Source: Acanthacorydalis orientalis (Eukaryota; Arthropoda; Insecta; Megaloptera; Corydalidae). Taken from it: 64,000 nt of DNA. The stretch is taken from positions 19,221,745-19,285,744 of the forward strand of contig CM068322.1 of the NCBI GenBank assembly GCA_034766995.1, in the 5' to 3' direction. The notes beneath the pieces were generated by a model. That model ran no database searches, was not told the DNA's origin, and saw nothing but the letters and a program-made list of their open reading frames with translations. The translations under genes were made by a program, and so were the position numbers. Positions 12,121 through 23,324 of this stretch are shown one piece after another (the stretch's first letter is position 1; the number at the start of each line of letters is the position of its first letter).

Positions 12121-13206
12121 GTATTTTTTGAAGTGGATTTTTTCAGTAAAAAAAAATATTTAATTATTTTTTTTGTCAATTAATATTCATGTTTTGATTA
12201 CCTAACTATATGCGTGTTCAGCGAAAATAAATTGTTTAATTTACTTTATTATTTATTAGAAATATTTTTAAAGTTTATAGTTTTGTAAAAAATGAAATCC
12301 AAATGAAACATTATATGTTATATAAATTAAAAAGTGGAACATTGACTAATAATGGTAGAATATTGGCGATGAGTATGACCCAGATGTTCTCAAGGCGAGA
12401 AATTGTCAATTTTCTTTTGTCAAATTTCACAATGAGGACTCTAGTTTCAGGATAATTTCTCTTCAGAAAGAAGACTCTTTGATAATAATAATGAAAATGA
12501 AAAATGCTCATAGAAACTGATCCTCAAATAACTAGTAGAAAACTAACAAAAATTTTTCAAATAATATATCCAAATTTGACTGAAAATATGAGTTTCACAT
12601 GACATCGGTCACAAACTAATGAAACGAATAAAATTTTACTAATCTTTGTATAAATAACAATTTACTTATCTGTATACAACCAATACGAACTATTTTTAGA
12701 GCGCATAATTAGTCATAGGAAACTATAAATGGGTTATCTATAATAATGTCGATTTAAAAAGAAGTTATGTGGACAAGTATAAACTTGAAAAGTTGGTACC
12801 TAAAAATGAAATTGTGTATTTTGAAAAGTACCATTCGTCTTGTATTACGAATTATTGGAATCTTTATACAGATTTACCTTAGTATATACTGTTGACATTT
12901 ACTTAATTAATAGGATTATAATGCAGATTATAAGACGAATGATCAATAGTCTAGGCTCAGTGCTGAGATTTAGAGAATGTTCATAAATAGAGAAATGAAA
13001 TAGGAATAATTAGGCGGTAAGAAATTATAAATACAAAGTGAAAATAAAATATTAATTAAAAGTCTTTTATTTCCATTTAATTCAAAATAAAATTGCAATA
13101 AATTCAAAAAGATACAGTTTAAAATCTAATATCTCATCAGTTCATATGTATTTCACATTCTAATCTGTTTGTGTATAAAGTGTTTTTAGATTTAGAAATG
13201 AATTGT

Positions 13207-13214
<8 letters not shown>

Positions 13215-13247
<33 letters not shown>
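13215..13247. repeat. (TA)n microsatellite
   Basis: A TA run of about 33 bp after CATACATA. Confidence 0.95.
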
Positions 13248-13250
<3 letters not shown>

Positions 13251-13966
13251 TCTGTGCATATATTTATATTTTTATTTTAACTAATACATCCTTAATAGCT
13301 ACCAGAATTGCGTTCGTAGTGTATAGAGAGGAAAAAACATTGTTTTAAAACAATAACCATTCAGTTTTACCGCATGAAATAAAACACATTTTTCTCATAA
13401 AGTATGGCACTGCTGCACGACCGGCTTTTACAAAAATAGAATTCATTTCATGAATGCTTGTATGTACTGGTTGCGTACGGTGCCCACTTCACCTGCACTT
13501 ATGTAGTCAATGATGACTTCAGAATTTATTGTATGTTCGTATTCACGATAAGAAATAGGATTTTTTTGAGAGTAATCGAACCGATCGTTATGACATACTC
13601 TGTATTAATGAAATTTTGATTCAGTACTATTGATGCATTTGTTTTTGTTGTATCTATTTTACTTATAACGTAATTGATGTCATAAAAGATAAACATTTAT
13701 AATAAAATTAATGATGTACATAAATAATAAACTGTAGTGAAGATTTTACAGACAGAGTATATTATATTGTAGCATCGATGTAGAGTGAAGGATAGAATTA
13801 ACTTACTCTAGATGATATTCAACAATTAATTAGTGCTATTTTACGTTTCGTTCATCATTATCTTGATTTCTCTTTATAATAGTTTCGTTTAGATTTATAA
13901 ATTATATATAACGTTTCATCTCAATCATTCATAATGAAAGAATAATGATTTGAAACTATGTATATA

Positions 13967-13970
<4 letters not shown>

Positions 13971-14019
<49 letters not shown>
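13971..14019. repeat. (TA)n microsatellite
   Basis: A TA run of about 49 bp. It translates as Tyr-Ile repeats and explains the minus-strand frame across it. Confidence 0.96.
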
Positions 14020-14022
<3 letters not shown>

Positions 14023-14589
14023 GTAACTGCTTTCCGTAATTTAGAATAAAGAAGAATATTAATGTGAAAAATATTTGAGTAAAATAATTATTGCTAGTTA
14101 AATAATAAAAATTAGGAAAACGTTTTAAAAATAAATTTAACAAGTGATAAAAATGAAATTTTATTCGCACAACTCGCTTTAAAAGCTATACGTTAACAAA
14201 TCGGCCTACCTTTTAATCTATAAATATCAAAAAATCAATTCGATGAAAATAATTTTGAATGATGTTTTCAGGTCAATCAAAAACTGCAAATATTATTCAA
14301 TGCATTGAGTGAATAAAAGAGAAATGAATCGATTGTACTTTAAGAAAAAAAAATGTTCAGTAACGAGGACAAATCTTTATATAAATGAAAGATGTATATG
14401 CTTGTTTATTACAGTATTTTATGACAGACAATGCTTATTAATTGTCTATATGTTTCTTTTCAACCCGGATAACAATCGTTTTATAAACAAAAGAGACGGT
14501 TTATAAAAAAGAGATTCAAAATAAAAATATATGAAAAAAATATTGTTTACTATGTGAATTAAAATATAATTTGATTATATACTCTAGAT

Positions 14590-14652
14590 ATATATAGGAC
14601 TAGATATCAATATCTAGCCCTATATATATATATAGGACTAGATATTGATACC
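14590..14652. repeat. Triplicated inverted motif ATAGGACTAGATAT
   Basis: ATAGGACTAGATAT is followed after CAA by its inverted near-copy (ATATCTAGCCCTAT read along the strand), then a short TA run, then a third copy in the original orientation. The first two form a hairpin with one mismatch. Confidence 0.8.
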
Positions 14653-14814
14653 TAAATTGATCATACAGTCCATTTCTAATGTGTGAATAAAAGAGAGTTT
14701 TTGTATAAATACCGTGATAGTCTAGTAAGGAGTTCTTCTTTTTTAAATTTATATATTTAATAACGATCATGTCACAAGATCAGATTTAAAATACACTTTT
14801 AACATTGTGGATAA

Positions 14815-14965
14815 ACTCACACAAATAAATTTTCAGTTATCTCACAAATCACAAAAAAATCTGATCATAAATTTTCAATAACTGTTTATTTATTATTTTA
14901 AATTGTTCTGTTGCTTACTTCGATGGAGATAGAGCATCATCGTTAGAGAGCAAAGGCAGGAAAAA
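14815..14965 (+). repeat. Degenerate AT-rich interspersed repeat
   Basis: Shows the order CTCACAAATCACAAAAAAAT, CTGAT, AAATTTTCAATAA, TTGCTTACTTCGA, GAGCATCATCGTTAGAG. The same order of short motifs recurs at 17640-17800, 28030-28130, 31185-31275 and 42250-42400. It is probably an old, heavily mutated repeat family. Confidence 0.4.
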
Positions 14966-15734
14966 TTATTTATGGAAATTATATTCAAACTCATGACATT
15001 TTGATTAATAGTTTGTTATAATAGCTATTTATCTACGATTGTTTGTATGAATTTTATTTTGGTTTATAGATATCATTTTTTTTGAAAGCACCTTATATAT
15101 CATAGTTTGTAATTTTACCGTCTGGTTTATTGACAATATAGATATTTAAGTATTTCTTATTCGAATACAGTTATATTTAGTATGAAAAGGATTCGTGTAA
15201 AATAAAACTTGAAAATAAATATTAAAATTTGATAAATATTTTATATATGAATTTCTAACAATCGGGAACATTTTTTTCGATAATAAATATGTATTTTTAG
15301 TTTAGAATTTGATACTTTGATTTAAAACAATAAAATTGAATTTATTATTTCACGCAGTATTTCAGTTCCATATTATTGCATTACAGAATGAATTATTTGA
15401 GATAAAACAAAAAAAGTTTTAAACTGAATAAGTATTTGTATAATTAATTTCAAAATGAGGAAAAAATAAATTCTGACATAATATTTTCATGTATAAAAGT
15501 TGAACTATAATAGTCTAATCATTAGTATGATACGAATATTATTTATGGTAAAGTAATTTGAATATTGATATTCAGAAATATGCGTTTCAAAAATATGTTT
15601 GCTATAAATACAAGATTTTATATATGTTTGTATTATGAAAGATAGAATTTATTATGAAAGGATTAGTCTTGTAAAAAAACAAACAAATTAGATTTCATTC
15701 AAGTCATGTACAGAAGTGAAGCCACCACTGTACA

Positions 15735-16020
15735 TTTGTTAGAATCGAACTAGGCGATCGTCGGACGACGACACATGAGTGAACGTGTATTGGGCGAACA
15801 AAACCCAACGCAACGAAATGATTGCTGCTGCGACGTCGGTGGGCCTAGGCGAGGTGGGACGTTGGTAGGCACACACAAACACACACACACACATGGATAT
15901 TTATATTCAGAAGCATATATTTTAGACAGAATACGTGGCGGGGTGAAAAGGGGAGTCGAACACATACTCAGATATATTACACATACGCGTACCCTTTTCC
16001 CTTCACTCTTCATCTACTGA
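15735..16020. promoter_or_regulatory. CpG-rich islet with (CA)n
   Basis: A CG-rich block (GGCGATCGTCGGACGACGAC, TGCGACGTCGGTGGGCC) stands out from AT-rich flanks and is followed by a CA run near 15871-15893. Open frames of about 80 codons lie on both strands over the same bases, which is what CG-rich non-coding DNA produces; neither has protein-like features. It may be a regulatory element or the edge of a non-coding exon. Confidence 0.35.
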
Positions 16021-16201
16021 ATATTCAGAGGCGTGCATTCGTTTCTAACTATAAAATTTAGATTTGTATGAGAAACGTTTTTTCAAGATTTGTTTTATTG
16101 TACACAAATTAAGATTACAGTCGAGTCTGTTTCGATGTGTATCTTTTTAACGCGGTTTTAAAATTACGCTGTGCATATTTCATGCAAATTCGGTGTTTCC
16201 C

Positions 16202-16205
<4 letters not shown>

Positions 16206-16249
<44 letters not shown>
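16206..16249. repeat. (TA)n microsatellite
   Basis: A TA run of about 44 bp just upstream of the Tigger-type relic. Confidence 0.96.
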
Positions 16250-16252
<3 letters not shown>

Positions 16253-16379
16253 CTGTACGTTGTTTAAAAAAATAAATTTAAATTATTATATTTTTTAATT
16301 AAAAATTTTCTATTTTGGACTGTTTTAATCAAGTTGTGTCTGCTATCACTGAAGTAAGACCACTTTAACTTTAAATGCC

Positions 16380-17006
16380 TGCTGGAAAGCAGCTTGACCT
16401 GGATGTGTTGTAAACAATGAAAGCATTTAAACATTGACATTATCGACTGAAATCATTACTTTGGCATATGAAATTGGTGGAGTAGGTATTGATACCTTTA
16501 GCCAGAATGTTGTCGACGAGTTATTTGTGGATAATGTCTTAAATGACGATGATATTATTGGTATAACTTTAGATATCATCGAAGATCCAGAAAACCATAG
16601 TGAAGTGGAAGAAAAACCTATCCCTCTCACTGAAAACATAATTCGAGAAGGTCTTTAACCTTGCACTAAATTGGATAATCATTTTATTGTTCATGATACA
16701 AATTCTGAACGAGCTTTCAAATTCCAATATTAGCTGAAGAATTGTAAGTCTGGATATTGCGAAGTGGATAAAGAACTAGTAAAATCATCGACAAGTTTAA
16801 CCACTGCTTACATGGTTAGAGGGAAAAAATCAACACAGAACGAGGGTGTAGTTGACGCTAATTCTGTTTGTGAAGAACCATTATCTTTACCATGCAGATC
16901 TGATGCATCGACAGTCTTTTCTAGAGATGAAAATGATTTCTCACCAGTTCGAAAATGGTACCGAACATTGTCAGACAGTGACGATAATACTGTTAAAAAA
17001 ATGTAA
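16380..17006 (+). pseudogene. Tigger/pogo-type transposase C-terminal relic
   Basis: One reading frame can be followed from TGC at 16380 to the stop at 17004-17006, about 208 codons, broken by four internal stops but with no frameshift. It begins with the C-W-K-(x)4-PGCVVN signature that follows the DDE domain in Tigger-type proteins (family knowledge: LNACWKKLWPxCV). An acidic helix-rich tail follows (LAYEIGGVGIDTF, ELFVDN), then TNSERAFKFQ, matching the DPNxERSxKFK region. The tail ends in a charged, Ser-rich segment. The DDE catalytic domain is not present upstream; only AT-rich DNA and a TA array are seen. It is unrelated in detail to the jerky-type fragment at 43165-43551. Confidence 0.65.
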
Positions 17007-18050
17007 AAAGAATCGTTACTTTTCAATAGAATTAACTAAATAAAATTTTAAAACAAACTTATTTTAAGTTTTACATTAATTTGTTTCAGATTTTTGAAGG
17101 AATTTTTAAGCATTCTTATTTTTATAAACTTTTTTATGTGATTTTGGACTCATTTTAACTCATTGCTTTGGTTTTATGCAGTTTTAGAAAATTATGCAAC
17201 GTATCTCTTATTTCTCAACGTGTTAATTTTTTTGTGCTATTTTTTATTCGAGGTTTTCTGTGAACGTATCTACCGAATAAAAAGAGACAACTGTATTTCA
17301 TTAAAACTTTTAAAAAGTAAAAATAATTTGAATTTAGTAGAAAGAATAATTGTTTAAAATCTTCTTTATATTTTGTAAATATTGAAAAAATATTATCAAG
17401 AACTAAACATTGTAAGATGTAGCAATAGTAGAAAACTAGCTAGAATTGCGACTGAGGTGTACGATTGATTTGCTATACTATTAAAATATTTCATCTTTTG
17501 TTAAGAAATATTTTTTTTTCTCTAGTGAAAGAAAAATTCATTGAGCTTTGTTGTTAATATTGATGCCAACCTTATTTTTTATGTTGATTTTTTATTGACT
17601 GTCATGAAATTTCTATATTTTTATTAAACTCCTTAACGCATTTTATATATTTTTCATTTTTACAAATTAATTTTTCATTTTCTCACACATCAAAATTTTT
17701 TCCGATTAAAAATTTTCAATAATTCATTATTGAACGTTTTAGATTCTTGTGTATATAAATTTTGGTCACAATGACATCATCCTTAGAGTGTTAAATGCAA
17801 CATTTTTTTTATAATTTAGCGCTCTTCGATTGCATAGTCATCCAAATGCCTATAAGCAGAAGTAAAAATTATCAACAATGAATTATTGAAAATTACAAAA
17901 TTTTCTTCCGGTTTGAGAGGAGTGGATAATTGACTTTTTGAAAGTCACTTTATCTATAGTGCTAAAAACTATATTGTGATATTTTTTTATACAAATAAAT
18001 TATTTTTTGATTTAAGGTCAATGTTCAAGTGATCATTTTATTATAAATTA
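17007..18050. other. AT-rich DNA with inverted repeat pair
   Basis: A 64-codon plus-strand frame at 17163-17357 is hydrophobic and Phe/Leu-rich but matches nothing recognised. From 17640 it holds the foldback repeat listed separately. Confidence 0.45.
17640..17945. repeat. Foldback pair of AT-rich interspersed repeat
   Basis: A left unit at about 17660-17740 (TTCTCACACATCAAAA, TTTTTTCCGATTAAAAATT, TTCAATAATTCATTATTGA) is matched by an inverted right unit at about 17865-17940 (TCAACAATGAATTATTGAAA, TTTTCTTCCGGTTTGAGAGG). The interior carries ATGACATCATCCTTAGAGTG, also found in degenerate form in the other copies. This copy suggests the family is a foldback-type non-autonomous element. Confidence 0.5.
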
Positions 18051-18607
18051 TTAGGTTGATAGAAAAATAATTGCGGTGTATGACCTTCAAATTTATATAT
18101 ATTTTTCTCAGTTAGCTGTGGTAAGTGGTTCAGAATTGTTGGATGACTAACGCCTAACTTTTGTGCAAGCTCTCGAACTGTTGCGCGTGGTTCTAATTCA
18201 ACTAACGCTTTCAGTTGGTCTTTATAAACTAACTTTAAGAAAATGTCCGTAACTTTTTCATCTTCAAGACTCTCGTCACCAGCAAAACTTTTTTCGAACC
18301 ACCATTGCACCGTACGCCTCTTAACAGTACCCACACTAAGAGCATTGTTTAGTTTACCAGCTGTTTTTACTGCTTTATCACACGTTTTGAACTCATACAA
18401 AAAATTGTTCTTATTTGCGTCTTTTACATCTTTAATTCAATAGCCGAATTTGAAGCATAATTAATAATAAAACCAAAGTCGATATTACGAAAATATAGAC
18501 TTTAAAATGATATTAACATGAATACGATGAAATAACACTTTCATTGAAAAATATTAAGGTTAGAATTTAGAAAACAAAAACTGCAAATATTTTCCTACCA
18601 ATCTCAT
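18051..18607 (-). mobile_element. Mariner-derived MITE, family M copy 1
   Basis: The left end is TTAGGTTGATAGAAAAATAA. The right end is an inverted match (CTGCAAATATTTTCCTACCA). Length about 557 bp. The minus strand encodes only the N-terminal part of a mariner transposase, which passes straight into the opposite terminal repeat, so the whole catalytic domain has been removed. The same structure recurs at 20662-21216, 47703-48267 and 58939-59507, with truncated copies at 38406-38846 and 50215-50500. Confidence 0.88.
18062..18436 (-). pseudogene. N-terminal mariner transposase fragment (family M)
   Basis: The longest open copy of the family M coding remnant. On the minus strand it shows MYEFKTCDKAVKTAGKL, the first helix-turn-helix ending RTVQWWFEKSFAGDESLEDE, then DQLKALVELEPRATVRELAQ and KLGVSHPTILNHL, the second helix-turn-helix. 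That is the paired-type DNA-binding region that grips the terminal repeats. It is then joined to terminal sequence (NIYKFEGH), and none of the three catalytic Asp is encoded. If expressed, such a product could bind ends but not cut; expression is not shown. Confidence 0.8.
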
Positions 18608-20661
18608 ATATTACTAATGATACATATAAAAAAAATAGTAAGTGTCAGTTTTTTAATTTTATTTCTCTAAAAATACTTCTATTATTAATTTTATAGGCAA
18701 TACAAAATATAAAAATATAGACTTGAAAATATTGAACAGATTTTAAATTATCACTTTATTTTTGCTTCTTGTAAAACCAAAAATAAATATAAAATAATAT
18801 AAAAATAAATAATTTCATATTTTAAAATCCAATAAACATCTGAAAATTATGATGAACATTGAGTGTTTTCTCATTAAATGACAAAAGAAAATCTCATTTA
18901 AGTCATAATCGAGGTAGAAGGAAATACATTTTCTTTATTTTAATTATAAATATTATTAACACAAAATAATAACATAAAATAAATTATTTTCACAAATGAA
19001 GGTACACTATTCACATATTCTTTTTATTAATGTCCAATAATAAATTATTGTTCATTTTGAGAACGGCTTATCACATTTGAATAATAATACATTTTTATTT
19101 ACTGTAATATCAAAGTTTTATTTAAAAATTCTTGCTTATAAATGAACCATTACTTATGTATGTAAATTCTTATTTCAAATGATCTATGTTTATATCATCT
19201 CTAACCGGTTACTTTTTCTTTCTTGTTCTTATTCATATTCACACTGATGAAAAATATATAGTGAGCAGATGAAGACGTGTTAAAAAAATGATATACTATT
19301 ATAGTTGTGTGAGTTGACATTTGTTTTTTTTTTTAAAAAAATAATAATTCGTTTTATTTCTAGATATTATTTTGTTTAGAAATTTCTTAAAGTTTCTATA
19401 ATCGGACAATATGTTTTTTAATTTTGTTTTGTTAGCATCATGGTCTTAAATCAATTCCAGATAATGATTAAAATAATTCATTTTACGTTTCTCAATACAT
19501 TATTAGAATAAAATTGTAAATACCATTTGTAATTAATTCGTCTTTTTATTACACATTCAATACTTGTTACATTTTAAATCAAACAAGTATTTAATGTATA
19601 ATTACATGTATTGAATTCAATACTTGTTAGATTTTAAATCCAAGATAACTATCATTGTTCAATAAGAAAATAATTTTTCAAACAATTAGTTTAGATCTTG
19701 ACCTCAATTTGAAATACGCTAAATAAAAAAATCTAATTGTAACTTTGTAGTAATTTATTAAGAACCACTTCTGATAATTTTTCTGCTAGATGACTTATCT
19801 ACACAACTTATTTGATCATTTTATCATATATTGGCTTCTTAAATAAGTACCTTTATGTAATATTTATTATTTTTTAAAAGATTTTATAAAAAAAATCGAT
19901 ACATTTTAAAATCACATGAAGAGCAAGTCGCTTTTATTTTATTTGGATTTTAATGAAGAAGGTACCTTTAATTTCGTTCACTTATTTAATTGATATATTT
20001 TATTTGAGACAGATTATATGCTACTCAAAAATGACTACAATAATTAAGCTGTCCATCAATTTTATATTTGAATTAAGTTTATGTAATTTTTTAATTTTTT
20101 TTTATCTTATTTAAAGATGCTACAAGAGCGTAATTTTACAGTGATAAGTTGGACATGTGGTTAAATTCATTTAATAAAAGAATTTGCATTTAATTGATTG
20201 ATTATTTGAGGGTTTAGTGAGCTCAATAATTATGATCATCAGCGATCCAAAATTTACATAAGAATAAGAACTTTTACAAATAAATTAATATACTGTATAT
20301 AACCAAAGGATACAGGTATAGAAAATCAGATTTTTGAAAATGTTGCTGTTCAAATCAAAAACACGGCAGTGTATTAAAAAAAACAATAATCATTTGTTGA
20401 ATATTTCGATTATGAGATTTGTGGAATTTATTTTATTAATTTGCTAAATTGAATTTAATCACAGAGTTTACTTACAATTTTTAAACATTCTTATATCCAG
20501 GTGTTTAATAATTGTGAAGGAAGATTAGGGCATCGAATATATTAATGAGAGATAGCAATAAAGGCAATGCATAATTTCGAAATTCATTTTGAAAAATAAG
20601 ATTATTTTTACTTGGGATATAATGACATTTTCATTGAAATACTTATTCATAAAACAATATA
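18608..20661. other. AT-rich DNA, no gene recognised
   Basis: No protein-like frame. A 60-bp-spaced direct repeat lies at 19555-19640 (listed). The rest is A/T runs. Confidence 0.5.
19555..19640. repeat. Direct repeat with inverted partner
   Basis: ATTCAATACTTGTTA-ATTTTAAATC occurs at 19555-19580 and again at 19615-19640, 60 bp apart, differing at one base. Between them AACAAGTATT is the inverted form of AATACTTGTT. Confidence 0.8.
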
Positions 20662-21216
20662 TTAAGTTGTTAAAAAAATAATTGCTGTTTATGACCTTCA
20701 AATTCATATACATTTTTTTAATTTAAGTGGTTTTAAGTGTTGGATGATTGACGATTAACTTTTGTGTAAGCTCTCGAATTGTTGTGCGTGGTTCTGATTC
20801 AACTAACGATTTCAGATGGTTGTTACAAACTGAAAAAGAACGCCCGCGACCTTCTTCATTTTCAAGCCTTTCGTTCCCAGCATGAAATTTTTGTAACCAC
20901 CATTGTACCGTATGTTCCTTGATAGTACCCACACTAAAAGTACCGTTTAGTTTATGAGCAGTTTCTATTACTTTATCACTCGTTTTGAACTCATATAAAA
21001 ATTACTCTTACTTGCTTATTTTTCATTTTTAATTCAATAGCCTAATTCGAATCAAAATTAATGATGAAACCAAAGTCGATGTAACCAAAATTCAGATCGA
21101 AAAATGCACTTTAAAATGATATTAACAAGAACCTGAATAATGTCACTTTCATTGAAAAAAATTAAGGTTAGAATTCACAAAACAAAAATCGCAATTATTT
21201 TCCTATTATCCTAATA
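20662..21216 (-). mobile_element. Mariner-derived MITE, family M copy 2
   Basis: The ends are TTAAGTTGTTAAAAAAATAA on the left and the inverted AATCGCAATTATTTTCCTAT on the right; length about 555 bp. The minus-strand remnant reads GTIKEHTVQWWLQKFHAGNE, then a short linker, SLVESEPRTTIRELTQKL and VNHPT, with frame breaks. The deletion lies at the same place as in copies at 47703 and 50215: the AAGTGG(T)...-side of the coding part joins a TTTTTTTAATTTAAG spacer and then the terminal region. Confidence 0.88.
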
Positions 21217-21339
21217 TTTTAATAATCTGCGAGGATAAGTCAATATGTAAAGAAATATTTGAGAAGTAAAAAAATCTTATTCTATATGCAGGATTTCAAA
21301 TAACGTAATTTTAGTATATAATTTCTCTTAAATTTTTAA

Positions 21340-21546
21340 ATTCTACACTTAGTTCATCGTTTAATGAGATTGTAGATTCCGTTTTGGAAGAAAAATTTTG
21401 ATGTCTTGTGCTACTCTTGCATCGAATTAATTATTTCTTCATCAGAACAAAAATTTTGTCGTTTCAATTCTTACTTTATTGGACCAAAAAAGTGGAAATC
21501 ACATGGTAATAAATCAGGACTATATGTTGTGTTGTCCAGGAGCTCA
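21340..21546 (-). pseudogene. C-terminal mariner-type transposase scrap
   Basis: On the minus strand a short frame reads TYSPDLLPCDFHFFGPIK, which contains the third catalytic Asp in the YSPDLxPCDFH context. It is followed by SDEEIINSMQE, FFFQNGIYNLIKR and TKCR. This order (FGPLK, xDDEV, FFxxGIxKLVxRWxKCI) is the standard C-terminus of one Tc1/mariner group. The rest of the element is not recognised nearby, and no terminal repeats were found. A plus-strand scrap of the same group lies at 26190-26300. Confidence 0.7.
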
Positions 21547-22019
21547 AAACTTAGATCTTATATACATTGATTTGTTTTATTAGCCATGTGAGGAATACGG
21601 TGCAAGAGAAACCGCGCAAGGGATCAAAAGTCTTTTTCTAAGACAGCAGATTTAAAAAAGAACCTAGTATGTAGAATTCTTTTTGGTTCTTAAATGTTTT
21701 TTTACCTTTCTCTGCTTTGTTGACTTGAATGTTTTTTGAATTTTTTCAATTAAAATATATTTGTTTTTATAATGACATTTCTGATGTTAATTTTACTGCG
21801 AAAGTGATTGAAACTCATCAATTTTTCTGAACGTTTAACAGCTGTTGATATGATTAATTTATCTGACAAAATCAAGCCTGATCTACTAGAACTTCGTGTG
21901 AAAAAATAAATGTGTTCGATATAAAACGAAGAGCTTTCACTGCACGCCACTGACATTCTGGCATCATTGTACGTCGCCAACTTCGATTCTATTCGTTTTC
22001 GTTGAGCCGGGCCTATCCC

Positions 22020-22300
22020 AATGCAAGTAATGTTGTGAGTTGGCTTTAGTACACACACTCACTCACTTTATAAACACGCACACACACACACACACACGCG
22101 ATAAACACACGCATGTAGACACGAGACCGGCCATATTGGGTTCATTCACCTGTATTGCCAGACATCACGTTTTGTACAGATATACGTCGTATGTGTTTAT
22201 GTATGAGTCTATATGCGTGTGCATGTGTATGAATTTGAGCGTGTGTGTGTACGTTATTGCGTGCGTGTGTTTGTGCGTGTGGTAAAACATTATTAGGCAA
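22020..22300. repeat. (CA)n / (GT)n-rich islet
   Basis: A CA-rich run near 22056-22105 and TG/CGTG-rich runs near 22205-22285 flank a CpG-containing core (GAGACCGGCCATATTGGG). Reading frames on both strands are repeat translations. A GGTTAGGG motif lies just downstream at about 22432. Confidence 0.7.
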
Positions 22301-23250
22301 GGTCTAAGTTTTGCTTGCATACTTCTCCGGATGCCTAGTTCGCTGACGTTGTTGCTGAATTGACTGAAAGATAGAATGACTTTGGCTTCTCTTATTGTAT
22401 GTATGCATATATAATGTGTATGTGTGTGGTAGGTTAGGGTTTTAGTTATTGTATAAGCAGGGTTGAACAGAAATCACGTGGATGATGGAAATTTTCGCAT
22501 AATGAAAAAGCAATTAAGTGTTCTGTTTTTTATTGAGAATTTATTTACGTTTCTTAATTGTAAATGTATTTGTGTTCTTTGTTTGCTTTTTCAGAACGTT
22601 AAATTTAATTTTTAGCTATTGAATTATTAATTAAATATAACTTTATGAATTTTATTACTTGTATATAAATTTATTAGTATCGATTAATAAAGTATTTTAA
22701 AATAAATATTAATATAAGTGAGGTCAATTCAATCAAATCTAGATTTTATTATTGTTTCAAGTACGCTATTTAGAAAACAAAATAAAATTCAAATATTAAT
22801 TAGCTTTGAACCCAAGTGAATAACATCTGAAGCTATTGACTAATACGTTATGAGTTTTAATAAGACCTTGTAACATATATCATTTTTTATGAAGAAATAA
22901 CTGCCTTCGAAATAAAAATTATTTAATAAGCTTTAACATTCACAGATTGTAAAACAATCGAAAGAAAATATATTAATGTGAAGAATAGGTTTTGTCCATA
23001 AATATTCTCCATAGAAACTTATCAGTTTATTAAACGAAAGTTTGTTTGTAGCTCTTTTATAAAATTGTTTAAATGAAATGTTGATTTCTGTTATATTAAA
23101 ATAATAATTTGTTTTTGTAATATATAAATACTATATATTTAATATATATTTTTATTATGTTTTGATTTCTTTTGGTAATGTTTGATAGGATAAAAATGTG
23201 AAATTATCCTTTGATGAAATTAAAACGTAAGAATTTTATTTCACACACAC

Positions 23251-23267
23251 ACACACATGTATACATA

Positions 23268-23314
<47 letters not shown>

Positions 23315-23324
23315 ACATGTGTGT
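23251..23324. repeat. Long palindrome around (TA)n core
   Basis: ACACACATGTATAC at 23251-23264 is the exact reverse complement of GTATACATGTGTGT at 23311-23324, with an ATATATATGTATATAT-type TA run between. The whole block is therefore an almost complete palindrome of about 74 bp. Confidence 0.9.

Larger units (their letters stand above)
12121..15730. other. AT-rich DNA, no gene recognised
   Basis: Holds TA arrays at 13215-13247 and 13971-14019, an inverted triplication at 14590-14652, and one copy of a degenerate AT-rich interspersed repeat at about 14815-14965. Minus-strand frames near 12311-12511 and 13925-14170 were inspected: the first matches no family I know, and the second is largely translated TA repeat. 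Confidence 0.5.

Noticed and set aside
15750..16020. Overlapping open frames of 81 and 87 codons on opposite strands
   Set aside because: Both strands open over the same CG-rich and CA-repeat bases is what composition alone gives. Neither frame has protein-like features.
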